This document shows positions 1 to 9,273 of a stretch of DNA of 64,000 nucleotides, one piece after another. Both the position numbers and the translations under genes were made by a program. The notes under the pieces were generated by a model, which was given only the letters and a program-made list of their open reading frames with translations, searched no databases and was not told where the DNA came from. The number at the start of each line of letters is the position of its first letter. Position 1 is the first letter of the stretch. The stretch is from Aggregatibacter sp. 2125159857 (GTDB lineage Bacteria; Pseudomonadota; Gammaproteobacteria; Enterobacterales; Pasteurellaceae), in NCBI RefSeq assembly GCF_017798005.1, contig NZ_CP072548.1, forward strand, positions 1,860,001 through 1,924,000. The letters are read 5' to 3'.

Positions 1-172
<172 letters not shown>

Positions 173-314
173 GTTTTAGTAAATTGATTAAAAAATAAAC
201 GTTACTTTTAAACAGCAAAATAACGCCATGCTTTATATCATAAAGTGCGGCTGGTTTCCAGTAGATTTCGATTTTTCATCGTTTTATTAAAACAATTTAC
301 AAAGAATTAACTCA

Positions 315-355
315 CAAAAAAACCGCACTTGGGAAAAGCAAAGTGCGGTTTTTTT
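315..355 (-). terminator. USS-pair terminator after grxD
   Basis: AACCGCACTT (321-330) and AAGTGCGGTT (341-350) form a 10-bp stem with a 10-nt loop, flanked by A and T runs on both sides. The arms are an inverted pair of DNA-uptake signal sequences. It ends the minus-strand lemA/TPM/grxD transcripts and separates them from rpsB. Confidence 0.85.
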
Positions 356-365
356 AGAAAACATT

Positions 366-695
366 TTACGCTTGTGGATGTCTTGCAGCGACTTCTTCTA
401 ATAAGGTTTTGAGTTCACCTTGTTGATACATTTCCAATACGATATCACAACCACCAACAAGTTCGCCTTCTACCCATAATTGTGGGAATGTCGGCCAATT
501 GGCGTAAGCCGGTAACTCTGCACGAATATCCGGATGTTGCAAAATATCCACATAACCGAATGGCACGCCACAGTTAATTAACGCTTCCACCGCACGCGCA
601 GAGAAACCGCAAGAAGGGAATTTTGGCGAGCCTTTCATGTAAATCAGAATCGGATTTTCGCTAATCTGTTTTTTGATTTTATCTAACGTTTCCAT
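366..695 (-). CDS. grxD: Grx4-type monothiol glutaredoxin
   Basis: This is a 109-residue monothiol glutaredoxin. The CGFS active site (Cys29), the cis-Pro segment WPTFPQLWV and the C-terminal GGCDI glutathione-binding motif are all present. Proteins of this family carry a glutathione-coordinated [2Fe-2S] cluster between two subunits, alone or with BolA partners, and deliver Fe-S clusters in the cytoplasm. I chose the ATG at 695, which has AAGGAA eight bases upstream. A start six codons earlier is possible but has no ribosome site. It lies downstream of the TPM genes on the same strand and is followed by a USS-pair terminator. Confidence 0.95.
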   Translation of the reverse strand: METLDKIKKQISENPILIYMKGSPKFPSCGFSARAVEALINCGVPFGYVDILQHPDIRAELPAYANWPTFPQLWVEGELVGGCDIVLEMYQQGELKTLLEEVAARHPQA

Positions 696-776
696 AATGT
701 TCCTTATATGCATTGAAGAGAAAACGCACGCATTGTATCACAAACAATGTGCCCGACCAATAAATCCAAAAGGGTA

Positions 777-1580
777 TTACCAGCTACCACCAGCCCCACC
801 GCCGTCAAAACCGCCTCCGCCGAATCCGCCACCGGAGCCACCGCCAAAACCGCCTCCACCAAAGCCACCGAAACCGCCACCGCCTCTGCCATTACGACGA
901 CGATCTGACATTGATTGGCGCAATATTTCATTCAAGACATGGTTATTCGTTGGGCTGACGTAAGCGCGACGACTGTTAACCTCCGCTATCACCACAATCA
1001 AAATAAACAGCGCGAGCATGATAAAGGGCACAACATCCCCGAAATCCTTTTCCTCTTCCGCTTGTGCCACAAATTCGCCTTTGGTGGCAGCAATAATGTA
1101 ATCCAAGCCGTTATCAATGCCTTGAGCATATTGCTCGTTGCGGAAATAAGGGCGAATTTGGTTGCGAATAATTTGTGAAGCCAGCGCATCGGTCAACACG
1201 CCTTGCAACCCTTGTCCCACCGCAATAAACAATTTGCGATCCTCTTTCGCAATGAGTAACAACACACCGTTATTCAGATTTTTCCGCCCGATTCCCCATT
1301 TATCGCCTAATTCAAAGGCATATTGAGAAACCTCATATTCACCGGTCGTCGGCACAATCACCACTGCAATTTGCGAACTGGTTTCTTTGCCATAGGCTGC
1401 CAACTTCGCTTCTAATGCGCCCAACTCTTTTGCTGATAACGTTTTCGTGTAGTCATTCACATAACGGAAAGGTTTCGGGGTATCAGGAAAGGTGACGGCA
1501 GAAACAGTCGTCGCCATAAAAATGCAGAAAAAAATGACCGCACTTTTTAAGCTCAATAAACTAAATACGCGTTTAATCAT
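777..1580 (-). CDS. TPM-domain membrane protein with Gly-rich tail (YgcG-like)
   Basis: The 267-residue protein has an N-terminal signal/membrane segment (about residues 8-28). A TPM domain follows (about 35-165, with NDYTKTLS and the NNGVLLLIA core), then a second membrane helix (about 185-203, IMLALFILIVVIAEV). The tail from about residue 232 is almost entirely Gly, Phe and Ser and ends GGGAGGSW. This order matches the YgcG/TPM family, which usually sits beside LemA. The biochemical role in bacteria is unsettled: the domain has been linked to phosphatase activity in plants and to membrane-complex assembly. It overlaps the preceding TPM gene by 8 bases, so the two are translationally coupled. 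Confidence 0.85.
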   Translation of the reverse strand: MIKRVFSLLSLKSAVIFFCIFMATTVSAVTFPDTPKPFRYVNDYTKTLSAKELGALEAKLAAYGKETSSQIAVVIVPTTGEYEVSQYAFELGDKWGIGRKNLNNGVLLLIAKEDRKLFIAVGQGLQGVLTDALASQIIRNQIRPYFRNEQYAQGIDNGLDYIIAATKGEFVAQAEEEKDFGDVVPFIMLALFILIVVIAEVNSRRAYVSPTNNHVLNEILRQSMSDRRRNGRGGGGFGGFGGGGFGGGSGGGFGGGGFDGGGAGGSW

Positions 1581-2022
1581 GAATGATCACCTCGTTATCC
1601 AGTTCATTTTGATCGTCCGGTTGAACCGGAAAATGCTGAATTAAGTGTTCACCAATTTTCTGCATCGAAGCCAAAATACCTTCTGTATATTGCTTTTGTT
1701 TAAAATGCGCAATCATGCGGGCACATTCTGTTTGCCAAAAATCATTGCCCACATACTGATGAATACCGACGTCACCGATAATCGCACATTGACGATCATC
1801 ATAGGCAATATAAATCAACACGCCATTACGCGCCGCCGTTTGATGCATTTCCAGTTGTGAAAAAACATCCAACGCACGTTCATAAACAGAAAGTGCGGTC
1901 GGTTTTGACGGTATTTTTCGTTCGATAAAAATCCGAAACTCGGCGGAGGTTTGTCGCTCAAGGCGGGCGATTGCCGCCTCAAGCTGTTTTTTATCTATCG
2001 GGATTTTTGCAAATAATGGCAT
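1573..2022 (-). CDS. Second TPM-domain protein, no signal peptide
   Basis: This 149-residue protein consists of little more than a TPM domain. It shows SAEFRIFIERKI, the RNGVLIYIAYDDRQCAIIGD core and a long amphipathic C-terminal helix. No signal peptide or membrane helix is visible, so it is probably cytosolic or attached to the inner membrane by a partner. It lies between lemA (20-base gap) and the larger TPM gene (8-base overlap), forming a three-gene operon. LemA plus two TPM proteins, one soluble and one membrane-bound with a Gly-rich tail, is a recurrent arrangement of unknown function. Confidence 0.8.
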   Translation of the reverse strand: MPLFAKIPIDKKQLEAAIARLERQTSAEFRIFIERKIPSKPTALSVYERALDVFSQLEMHQTAARNGVLIYIAYDDRQCAIIGDVGIHQYVGNDFWQTECARMIAHFKQKQYTEGILASMQKIGEHLIQHFPVQPDDQNELDNEVIIHD

Positions 2023-2042
2023 CGCGCCACCTTATTGTCCGT

Positions 2043-2624
2043 TTAGTTAAAATTCACTGTCGGCGCGTTTTCAGCACCGGCAACAGATTTGAAATAAGGT
2101 TTTTCTTTGAAACCAAAAATCATCGCAACCACTTTGGTTGGGAAAGTACGAATTTTTTGGTTGTATTCACGTGCCGCTTCATTGAATTTATTACGCGCAA
2201 CATTAATGCGATTTTCGGTACCTTCTAATTGCGCTTGTAAGTTCATAAAGCCTTCGTTCGCACGCAATTCAGGATAATTCTCTACGCTGACCAATAAGCG
2301 GGACAACGCAGAACCCACCGCATTTTGATTTTGTTGGAATTGGGTTAATTGATCTTCCGTTAAATTAGACGGATCGATTTTGGTTTGCGTGGCTTTCGCA
2401 CGCGCTTCAACAACACCGGTCAAGGTTTCTTTTTCAAAGTTTGCCTGACCTTTCACAGTATTCACTAAATTTGGAATCAAATCAGAACGACGTTGATAAG
2501 TCGATTCCACATTTGCCCACACCGAATTAATTTGCTCTTCCGCGGCAACCAAGCCGTTATAACTTGGAATTAAGGTCATGGCCGCAATAACGGCAACAAT
2601 AATCAGAACAAGCCATTTTTTCAT
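2043..2624 (-). CDS. lemA: LemA family protein
   Basis: This 193-residue LemA protein has a short N-terminal tail and one membrane helix (residues 4-22), followed by a long all-alpha domain. The family signatures are visible: SYNGLVAAEEQINSVWANVE, then QRRSDLIPNLVNTVKG and YPELRAN. In the known LemA structure the N-terminus is outside and the helical bundle faces the cytoplasm. AAGGG precedes the ATG. It is the first gene of the lemA-TPM-TPM operon. The function of LemA is not established. Confidence 0.93.
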   Translation of the reverse strand: MKKWLVLIIVAVIAAMTLIPSYNGLVAAEEQINSVWANVESTYQRRSDLIPNLVNTVKGQANFEKETLTGVVEARAKATQTKIDPSNLTEDQLTQFQQNQNAVGSALSRLLVSVENYPELRANEGFMNLQAQLEGTENRINVARNKFNEAAREYNQKIRTFPTKVVAMIFGFKEKPYFKSVAGAENAPTVNFN

Positions 2625-2654
2625 TTTTTTCCCTTACAATCATTAAACTTAGCT

Positions 2655-2695
2655 AAAAAACAAAAGACCTAAACATAGGTTTAGGTCTTTTTTAT
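2655..2695 (-). terminator. Terminator of ompA
   Basis: AAGACCTAAA (2664-2673) pairs with TTTAGGTCTT (2680-2689), and there is an A/T-rich run on both sides. It lies 40 bases past the ompA stop on the minus strand and also separates ompA from lemA. Confidence 0.85.
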
Positions 2696-2724
2696 CTATT
2701 TAAAAATAATTAACAAAAAGTCAA

Positions 2725-3783
2725 TTATTTAGAACCGCTAACTGCGATTTCTACACGACGGTCATCAGCTAAACAAGCGATAAGCGCTTTACGGCCTTTA
2801 ACTGCGTCACATTTGTTACCAGTAACTGGGTTTGCTTTACCATAACCGGTTGCAGAAATAGCGTGTTGAGAAACACCTTTAGATACTAAGTAGTTAGCAA
2901 CGCTTTCAGCACGTTTTTGAGATAATTTTTGGTTGTAAGCATCAGAACCGATACGGTCTGTGTAACCTGCAACTTTAACGTTCGCGTTGTTAACTTGTGC
3001 GATTTCGCCGTAGATACCATCTAATACGTTACGAGCTTGTGGTTTTAAGTCAGCTTTGCCGAATGCGAAAGTCACATCAGAGTTTAAGTTGAAAGTTTTG
3101 TTTACCACTTTCGCTTCAGGTGCCGGCATAGGTGCTTGACCTTGACCGAAACGGTAAGATAAACCTAAAGCAACAGTACCCATGTTCGGAGAGAACTCTG
3201 TACCACGTTCACGTGGTGCAGGACCATTTTTCTCTTGAGCTTTACCATTGTTACCTACACGAGCAACCCATTGGTATTCTAAACGTGCTGCTAATTCTGG
3301 AAGAATTGCATATTCAACACCTGCCGCTAAAACCGGAGATACTTTGAAGTTGTGAGCTTTCTCTTTAGAGCCATCTGTAAGCGTTTTTTTATAGTCGCTA
3401 CGGATTAACGCTGCACCAACACGACCATAAACGTCTAAATCTGCTAATACAGGGTAGCTTGCTTTAAGTGCTAAAGTAGTACCGTGTGCAGTATGTTTAT
3501 CTTCAGTTTTGTCTTGGCGATCTTTTAGTTTAGAACCACCGAAATATTCATAACCAACTTCTGCTGCGAAGTTATCAGTAATTTGGTAACCACCAAATAC
3601 ACCGTAGTTCACAGAGTGACGGTTTACATCATAACCCGCATTACGAAATTGGGTGAAACCGTTGTGAGAAGAAGTCCAACCGGCTTTTGCGCCAGTATAG
3701 AAAGTGTTAGCTTGTGGTGCAGCTTGTGCTACAGTTGCTGCTGCTAAACCAGCGATAGCTAATGCGATTGCAGTTTTTTTCAT
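2725..3783 (-). CDS. ompA: OmpA-family outer membrane protein (P5/Omp29-like)
   Basis: This 352-residue major outer membrane protein begins with a signal peptide MKKTAIALAIAGLAAATVAQA. An eight-strand beta barrel follows (mature residues 1 to about 190). A Pro-rich hinge (GQGQAPMPAPEAK) leads to the periplasmic OmpA domain, with FAFGKADLKPQAR, NVKVAGYTDRIGSDAYNQKLS and a C-terminal Cys pair. That domain binds peptidoglycan. The start at 3783 has AGAGGA upstream and gives the canonical signal peptide; a start nine codons earlier would spoil it. It is close to H. influenzae P5 and Aggregatibacter Omp29/34, where surface loops vary between strains and act in adhesion and serum resistance. Confidence 0.95.
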   Translation of the reverse strand: MKKTAIALAIAGLAAATVAQAAPQANTFYTGAKAGWTSSHNGFTQFRNAGYDVNRHSVNYGVFGGYQITDNFAAEVGYEYFGGSKLKDRQDKTEDKHTAHGTTLALKASYPVLADLDVYGRVGAALIRSDYKKTLTDGSKEKAHNFKVSPVLAAGVEYAILPELAARLEYQWVARVGNNGKAQEKNGPAPRERGTEFSPNMGTVALGLSYRFGQGQAPMPAPEAKVVNKTFNLNSDVTFAFGKADLKPQARNVLDGIYGEIAQVNNANVKVAGYTDRIGSDAYNQKLSQKRAESVANYLVSKGVSQHAISATGYGKANPVTGNKCDAVKGRKALIACLADDRRVEIAVSGSK

Positions 3784-4204
3784 TTTGATGATCCTCTTAA
3801 ATGTAGTCATCTATTTAAATTAAAACAAGTATCAGCTGATGTAGCTGAAAACCAACACAAAGGAATTGTGTTACCTGCTATCTTAACCTGTTCGATCTAA
3901 AAAGTCATCTCAAGGCAAAGATATTACATCAATAGAGCAAATTTGCTCTACTCTGTCTTTTGGCAAATTCATATCCTATGTGGAGGACTGTCCAAAAGTG
4001 CGCGTATTATCCTACCTAAAAAATAGAAAATCAAATCACCGGCCACCTTTTTGCTTATTTTTTGAACAAAAAAGCGTTTTTTGCTGACAATTTTTAATCA
4101 CTTTTCTAATTTTATCTGATAAATATCGTGCCGAGTCTCCTCGCTTATATGTTACACTCTCACAACTTTTTACGTCTTTAACCTTAACTGAAGAGTGGTG
4201 CAAC
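3784..4204. promoter_or_regulatory. Divergent ompA / ydiJ control region
   Basis: This is a 421-base intergenic stretch without a gene. For ompA (minus) a promoter is visible: TTGATT (4029-4034) and GATAAT (4006-4011), 17 bases apart. It predicts a leader of about 215 nt, in which TCAGCT/AGCTGA (3832-3848) can form a hairpin. For ydiJ (plus) CTGACA (4084-4089) and TAATTT (4107-4112) are also spaced by 17. A long, structured ompA leader is the rule in enteric bacteria and stabilises the mRNA. Confidence 0.5.
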
Positions 4205-7200
4205 ATGCTACCCCGCTTAACGAATATCCCTCAACTTTCTCCATTAGTCAGTGATTATTTAGATGCGCTACGATTGCAACATTTTGAAGGAGACATTGCC
4301 TCAAGTTATGCCGATCGTCTCAGCCTCGCCACCGACAACAGCGTTTATCAACAACTTCCGCAAGCCATTTTATTTCCGAAAAGCATTGCCGATGTGGTTC
4401 GTCTAACAAAACTCGCACAACAAGAAAAATACCTTTCTCTGACGTTTACACCACGTGGTGGTGGCACCGGTACGAACGGGCAATCTATCAATAACAACAT
4501 TATTGTTGATCTCTCTCGCCACATGACGAAAATTTTAGAACTCAACGTAAAAGAACGTTGGGTGCGCGTGCAAGCCGGCGTGGTGAAAGATCAGCTTAAT
4601 CAATTTCTAAAGCCGCACGGTTTATTTTTCTCGCCGGAACTCTCCACCAGTAACCGCGCCACCTTAGGGGGAATGATCAATACGGATGCGTCAGGGCAAG
4701 GATCTTTACAATACGGGAAAACCTCCGACCACGTGCTCGGTTTACGCGCCGTACTCATCAATGGCGAAATTTTAAAGACAAGTGCGGTCAAATCTGACGA
4801 CGTTTTTCGCTATACAGAAGAAAGCTCTCTCTCTGCCAATGTGAAAAAAATCCATCAAGAGATTTTTCAACGTTGCAAAGATAACCGCTCACAAATCCTG
4901 AATGATTTACCCCAATTGAACCGTTTTCTGACCGGTTACGATTTAAAAAATGTGTTTAACGATGATTTAAGCGAATTCAATTTAACCCGTATTCTCACAG
5001 GTTCAGAGGGCTCACTTGCTTTTATTTGCGAAGCCACGTTGGATTTAATGCCGCTGCCACAACATCGCACATTAATTAACATTAAATACAATTCTTTTGA
5101 TGCGGCATTGCGCAACGCACCTTTTATGGTCAAAGCCAATGCACTTTCCGTAGAAACCGTGGATTCCAAAGTGCTGAATTTGGCTAAACAAGACATTATT
5201 TGGCACTCCGTCAAAGAACTGTTAACAGAAGATGCACAACATCCGATTCTTGGCTTAAATATTGTGGAATATGCCGGAAATAATCAGGCATTAATTGAAA
5301 AACAAGTGGCGCAGTTATGTGCACAATTAGATCAAAAAATTGCTGAAGGCAAAGATCATATTATCGGCTATCAAGTTTGCGATCATTTGCCGTCCATTGA
5401 ACGTATTTACGCCATGCGGAAAAAAGCCGTAGGGCTACTTGGCAATGCCAAAGGCGTGGCAAAACCGATTCCTTTTGTGGAAGACACTTGTGTGCCACCG
5501 GAGAATCTGGCGGATTACATTACCGAGTTTCGCGCTTTATTAGATAGCCATAATCTGCAATACGGTATGTTCGGCCATGTGGATGCAGGCGTATTGCACG
5601 TTCGCCCGGCATTAGATTTATGCGATTTAGCGCAAGTGAAATTATTCAAACAGATTTCTGACGAAGTGGCAGAACTCACCCGTAAATACGGCGGTTTAAT
5701 TTGGGGTGAACATGGCAAAGGAATGCGCTCGCAATACGGCGAAAAATTCTTTACACCCGAATTATGGCGTGAATTACGTTACATCAAATTCTTATTTGAC
5801 CCGCAAAATCGCCTCAACCCAGGTAAAATCTGCACGCCATTAAACAGCGAACAAGAGCTTTATTCGATTTTATCGCCAATGCGAGCCGACCTCGATCGCC
5901 AAATTCCCGTTCAAATGAAAGAAGAATTTATCGGCGCCATGAATTGTAACGGTAACGGGCTATGCTTTAACTTTGATGTCCACAGCACCATGTGTCCGTC
6001 AATGAAAGTGAGTAAAAATCGCGTTTTTTCACCGAAAGGCCGCGCTGCCATGGTGCGTGAATGGTTGCGTTTATTAGCGAACGAGCAAGTTACCCCGGCG
6101 CAATTGGATTTCAAACAGTCCACGGTAAAACTCACGGATATTGTGCATAAAATCCAAAACAGCTATCAAAAACGCCGTGGCGAATACGATTTTTCCCATG
6201 AAGTGAAAGCGGCAATGGATACTTGTCTGGCGTGTAAAGCTTGCGCTAGCCAATGCCCGATTAAAATCGACGTACCAAGCTTCCGCGCCAAATTCTTCCA
6301 TTTTTACCACCAACGTTATCTGCGCCCAATCAAAGATTACGTAGTGTCCAACGTGGAATACGTTGCGCCGCTAATGGCAAAACAAGCGAAGCTCTTTAAT
6401 TATTTTACAGCGACTAAATTTAGCCAAAAAGTGGCAGAAAAATGTTTAGGCATGACGGATTTACCGTTACTCTCGACACCCAATCTGCAACAACAACTCA
6501 TTCAACTTGGTCATCAAAACGCCTCATTAGAGCAATTAGAAAGTTTAAGTGCGGTGGAAAAACAACGTGTTTTGCTTATCGTACAAGACCCTTTCACTTC
6601 TTATTATGATGCCAAAGTCGTTGCCGATTTTGTGGCGTTAACCCAAAAACTGGGCTTTAAGCCGGTGGTATTGCCATTTAAACCCAACGGCAAAGCACAA
6701 CACATTAAGGGCTTTTTAACCCGTTTTGCAAAAACCGCAAAAAATCAGGCTGAGTTCCTTAATCGTATGGCAAAACTGGGTATACCTTTGGTGGGTGTGG
6801 ATCCGGCTATTGTGTTGTCGTATCGTGACGAATACAAAGAAATTCTTGGTGCTGAGCGCGGAGATTTCCATGTGCTGACGGCTCATGAATGGCTTAAACA
6901 ACAGCTGGATAATGGTATCTTGTTATCCGCACAAAACACCGAAAAAACCGACCGCACTTTTGAGCCGCATCAATGGTATTTATTCCCACACTGCACAGAA
7001 ACGACTGCAATGCCAAACAGTGGCAAAGAATGGCAACACATTTTTGCTGCCTTCGACCAGCAGTTGCAGGTTGAAAGTGTCGGCTGTTGCGGCATGGCAG
7101 GCACTTTCGGGCACGAAACCCAGCATATTGAAATGTCGAAAGCCATTTATGAAGCCTCATGGGAGAAAAAGCTGCAACATAAAGATCCGAACTTCTGCTT

Positions 7201-7294
7201 AGCAACCGGGTATTCCTGTCGCAGCCAAGTAAAGCGTTTCGCCCATTATCAGCCGAAACACCCTGTACAAGCCTTATTAACTTTATTGAAATAA
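4205..7294 (+). CDS. ydiJ: FAD/Fe-S D-2-hydroxyacid dehydrogenase YdiJ
   Basis: This 1029-residue multidomain oxidoreductase has three parts. An FAD-binding PCMH domain (about residues 45-270, TPRGGGTGTNGQS) is followed by the FAD-oxidase C-terminal domain (to about 550, FGHVDAGVLHVRP). Next are ferredoxin-type cysteines: a first group near 580-600 and CLACKACASQCP near 673-684. The C-terminal CCG domain has VGCCGMAGTFG near 957-967. E. coli YdiJ has the same architecture and length and has been described as a D-2-hydroxyglutarate dehydrogenase. The ydiJ-ydiI order is also shared. The substrate here is inferred from the family; D-lactate or another 2-hydroxyacid cannot be excluded. Confidence 0.92.
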   Translation: MLPRLTNIPQLSPLVSDYLDALRLQHFEGDIASSYADRLSLATDNSVYQQLPQAILFPKSIADVVRLTKLAQQEKYLSLTFTPRGGGTGTNGQSINNNIIVDLSRHMTKILELNVKERWVRVQAGVVKDQLNQFLKPHGLFFSPELSTSNRATLGGMINTDASGQGSLQYGKTSDHVLGLRAVLINGEILKTSAVKSDDVFRYTEESSLSANVKKIHQEIFQRCKDNRSQILNDLPQLNRFLTGYDLKNVFNDDLSEFNLTRILTGSEGSLAFICEATLDLMPLPQHRTLINIKYNSFDAALRNAPFMVKANALSVETVDSKVLNLAKQDIIWHSVKELLTEDAQHPILGLNIVEYAGNNQALIEKQVAQLCAQLDQKIAEGKDHIIGYQVCDHLPSIERIYAMRKKAVGLLGNAKGVAKPIPFVEDTCVPPENLADYITEFRALLDSHNLQYGMFGHVDAGVLHVRPALDLCDLAQVKLFKQISDEVAELTRKYGGLIWGEHGKGMRSQYGEKFFTPELWRELRYIKFLFDPQNRLNPGKICTPLNSEQELYSILSPMRADLDRQIPVQMKEEFIGAMNCNGNGLCFNFDVHSTMCPSMKVSKNRVFSPKGRAAMVREWLRLLANEQVTPAQLDFKQSTVKLTDIVHKIQNSYQKRRGEYDFSHEVKAAMDTCLACKACASQCPIKIDVPSFRAKFFHFYHQRYLRPIKDYVVSNVEYVAPLMAKQAKLFNYFTATKFSQKVAEKCLGMTDLPLLSTPNLQQQLIQLGHQNASLEQLESLSAVEKQRVLLIVQDPFTSYYDAKVVADFVALTQKLGFKPVVLPFKPNGKAQHIKGFLTRFAKTAKNQAEFLNRMAKLGIPLVGVDPAIVLSYRDEYKEILGAERGDFHVLTAHEWLKQQLDNGILLSAQNTEKTDRTFEPHQWYLFPHCTETTAMPNSGKEWQHIFAAFDQQLQVESVGCCGMAGTFGHETQHIEMSKAIYEASWEKKLQHKDPNFCLATGYSCRSQVKRFAHYQPKHPVQALLTLLK

Positions 7295-7301
7295 CGACAC
7301 C

Positions 7302-7724
7302 ATGAGCATTTGGAAGAAACACCTCACGCTGCAACAACTGAATGACTTCTGCCAAAATTGTGCCGTGGCACATTTAGGCATTGAATTTATCGCACAGGGC
7401 GATGATTGGCTGGAAGCCCGTATGCCGGTGGATCACCGCACTACTCAACCCATGGGATTTTTACATGGTGGCATTTCCGCGGCACTTGCGGAAACCGTTG
7501 CTTCCACTGCCGGTTTTTGCTGTGTAGAAGCCAATCAATCTGTGGTTGGTTTAGAAATTAACGCAAGCCATTTACGTCCTGTAAAACAAGGCTATGTTTG
7601 CGCTAAATCAAGCCCGATTCGTTTAGGTAAAAATGTACAGGTTTGGCAAATTGACATTCGAGATGCACAAGATAAACTGTGCTGCGTTTCACGTTTAACT
7701 CTTTCTATTATCACACATGACTAA
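7302..7724 (+). CDS. menI: Hotdog-fold thioesterase, DHNA-CoA thioesterase type
   Basis: This 140-residue hotdog thioesterase is of the YdiI/HI1161 type. The catalytic region [18 protein letters not shown] carries the HGG loop and the acidic residue on the central helix. [16 protein letters not shown] is the typical second half. In E. coli YdiI hydrolyses 1,4-dihydroxy-2-naphthoyl-CoA in menaquinone synthesis and other acyl-CoAs in vitro, and H. influenzae HI1161 is a broad acyl-CoA thioesterase. It starts 8 bases after the ydiJ stop and overlaps hemH by 8 bases, so the three genes are probably one transcript. The menaquinone role is inference. Confidence 0.85.
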   Translation: MSIWKKHLTLQQLNDFCQNCAVAHLGIEFIAQGDDWLEARMPVDHRTTQPMGFLHGGISAALAETVASTAGFCCVEANQSVVGLEINASHLRPVKQGYVCAKSSPIRLGKNVQVWQIDIRDAQDKLCCVSRLTLSIITHD

Positions 7725-8778
7725 TTTAAAAATCGGCGTCATTCTTGCCAATTTAGGTACGCCAGACTCACCAAGTCCTAAGGATATTTCCCGTTATTTA
7801 TGGCAATTTTTAACGGATCCCCGCGTGGTCGATTTGCCGCGTTGTAAATGGTATCCGTTACTTAAAGCCATTATTTTGCCGTTACGTTCTAAACGCGTCG
7901 CCAAAAATTACCGTTCCATTTGGACCGAACAAGGTTCTCCGTTAATGGTGTTCACCGAACAACAAAAACAAGGCTTAATCGACTTTTTCCGACAACAGCA
8001 ACTGGATGTGGAAATCGAAATCGGTATGACTTATGGCAATCCGTCCATGCCAAGTGCGGTGCAAAAATTAATGGATAAAAAAGTGGAGCACATCATCGTA
8101 CTCCCGCTCTATCCACAATACAGCAGTAGTACAACGGGCGCCGTGTTCGACTCTTTTGCTGAAGCATTGAAACAACAACGTGGCATTGTGCCCTTTGATT
8201 TTATTCATTCCTATCCGCTCAACCAAAACTATATTTCCGCGCTGATTGATTCTTGTAAAGCAAGATTAAAGGCGGATGAGTTTTTATTGTTTTCCTTTCA
8301 TGGCATTCCGTTACGTTATGAAAACACCGGCGATTACTACCGCACACATTGCCAACAAACGGCGGCCGCGGTGGCACAAGGGTTAGGCTTAAATGAAAAA
8401 CAATGGGGTTTAACCTTCCAATCCCGTTTTGGTAAAGAAGAATGGTTACAGCCTTATACCGATGAGTTTTTGTCGAATGCTGCAGCACAGGGCATTAAGA
8501 AAGTGGCGGTGATTTGCCCCGGCTTTGCCGTGGATTGTTTAGAAACCCTGGAAGAAATTGCTGAGGAAAATAAAGACTATTTCATCTCTAACGGCGGTGA
8601 AAGTTATCAATACATTCCGGCACTGAACGCCTCCTCTGCACATATCGAAACTTTAGGCAGATTAGTGATCAATCAAATGGCGAAAATGAAATGCAACAAC
8701 TGCACTTCACCAAACATTGCCATTATTCCAACCATTACGGTGCCAACGTCAAACAATCTTAGTAGCCGTTGTCATTAA
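7717..8778 (+). CDS. hemH: Ferrochelatase with an unusual C-terminal extension
   Basis: This enzyme inserts Fe(II) into protoporphyrin IX, the last step of heme synthesis. Family signatures are ANLGTPDSP at the N-terminus, [12 protein letters not shown], the active-site His in [12 protein letters not shown], and the [15 protein letters not shown] motif with its metal-binding Glu. The first 323 residues match the usual length. The last 30 residues (MKCNNC...RCH) are foreign to the family. One A fewer in the AAAA run at 8683-8686 would give a TGA right after residue 323, so a frameshift is likely to have added the tail. A real Cys-containing extension is less likely. The gene overlaps menI by 8 bases. 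Confidence 0.93.
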   Translation: MTNLKIGVILANLGTPDSPSPKDISRYLWQFLTDPRVVDLPRCKWYPLLKAIILPLRSKRVAKNYRSIWTEQGSPLMVFTEQQKQGLIDFFRQQQLDVEIEIGMTYGNPSMPSAVQKLMDKKVEHIIVLPLYPQYSSSTTGAVFDSFAEALKQQRGIVPFDFIHSYPLNQNYISALIDSCKARLKADEFLLFSFHGIPLRYENTGDYYRTHCQQTAAAVAQGLGLNEKQWGLTFQSRFGKEEWLQPYTDEFLSNAAAQGIKKVAVICPGFAVDCLETLEEIAEENKDYFISNGGESYQYIPALNASSAHIETLGRLVINQMAKMKCNNCTSPNIAIIPTITVPTSNNLSSRCH

Positions 8779-8787
8779 AAGAAAAAT

Positions 8788-8850
8788 AAAAAAGTGCGGT
8801 GGATTTTTGAGGTGTTAAAAACACTTGGAAAATCCACCGCACTTTTGTTT
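8788..8850 (+). terminator. USS-pair terminator after hemH
   Basis: AAAAGTGCGGTGGATTTTT (from 8790) pairs with AAAATCCACCGCACTTTT (ending 8846) through a stem of about 17 bp. Both arms contain the uptake signal, and T and A runs flank it. It closes the ydiJ-menI-hemH transcript. Confidence 0.85.
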
Positions 8851-8880
8851 TATAGGCACAAATAAACTCGCCACTAGCTC

Positions 8881-8929
8881 GCATTTGATGGTGCACGCTT
8901 CACAGCGTGTGCCGATAACCTGTTGATAT
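8881..8929 (+). repeat. Palindromic element B, left copy flanking the 77-bp array
   Basis: This 49-base unit contains the hairpin GCACGCTTCACAGCGTGTGC followed by CGATAACCTGTTGATAT. A nearly identical copy in the same orientation lies at 9274-9322, so the array between them is bracketed by direct repeats. No coding function is visible. Confidence 0.75.
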
Positions 8930-9256
8930 TTCGTACGTAGCGTGCATCTTGATGCACGACCAAACCACGCAAGGAACGTTATTCAACCCTTTCGGGCATT
9001 CATGATTTCGTACGTAGCGTGCAACTTGTTGCACGACCAGACCACGCAAGGAACGTTATTCAACCCTTTCGGACATTCACGATTTCGTGCGTAGCGTGCA
9101 ACTTGTTGCACGACCAAACCACACAAGGAACGTTATTCAACCCTTTCGGACGATTTCGTACGTAGCGTGCAACTTGTTGCACGACCAGACCACGCAAGGA
9201 ACGTTATTCAACCCTTTTCGGACATTCATAATTTCGTGCAACAAGTTGCACGCTAC
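8928..9256 (+). repeat. Tandem array of a 71-78-bp palindrome-bearing unit (element A)
   Basis: Four successive units start at 8928, 9005, 9082 and 9153, with periods of 77, 77, 71 and 78 bases. Each carries the hairpin GTAGCGTGCAACTTGTTGCA followed by CGA, then a conserved stretch with CACGCAAGGAACGTTATTCA and ACCCTTTCGG. The array is closed at 9234-9256 by one inverted copy of the hairpin (TCGTGCAACAAGTTGCACGC, then TAC). The same element recurs at 24596-24689, 24866-24959 and, as a half, at 43699-43721. Short open frames across it are by-products of the repeat. Confidence 0.85.
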
Positions 9257-9273
9257 AATTCTTTATTTTCAGG

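Noticed and set aside
673..963. Pro-rich open frame on the plus strand
   Set aside because: It is the complement of the Gly-rich tail of the TPM protein; no start signal, and low complexity explains it.
6894..7373. 159-codon minus-strand frame under ydiJ and menI
   Set aside because: It is antisense to two well-supported genes, with no family resemblance and no start signal.
8928..9256. Regular array that could be taken for a CRISPR
   Set aside because: Whole 71-78-base units are repeated, including the part between hairpins; there are no unique spacers, and no cas genes are near.
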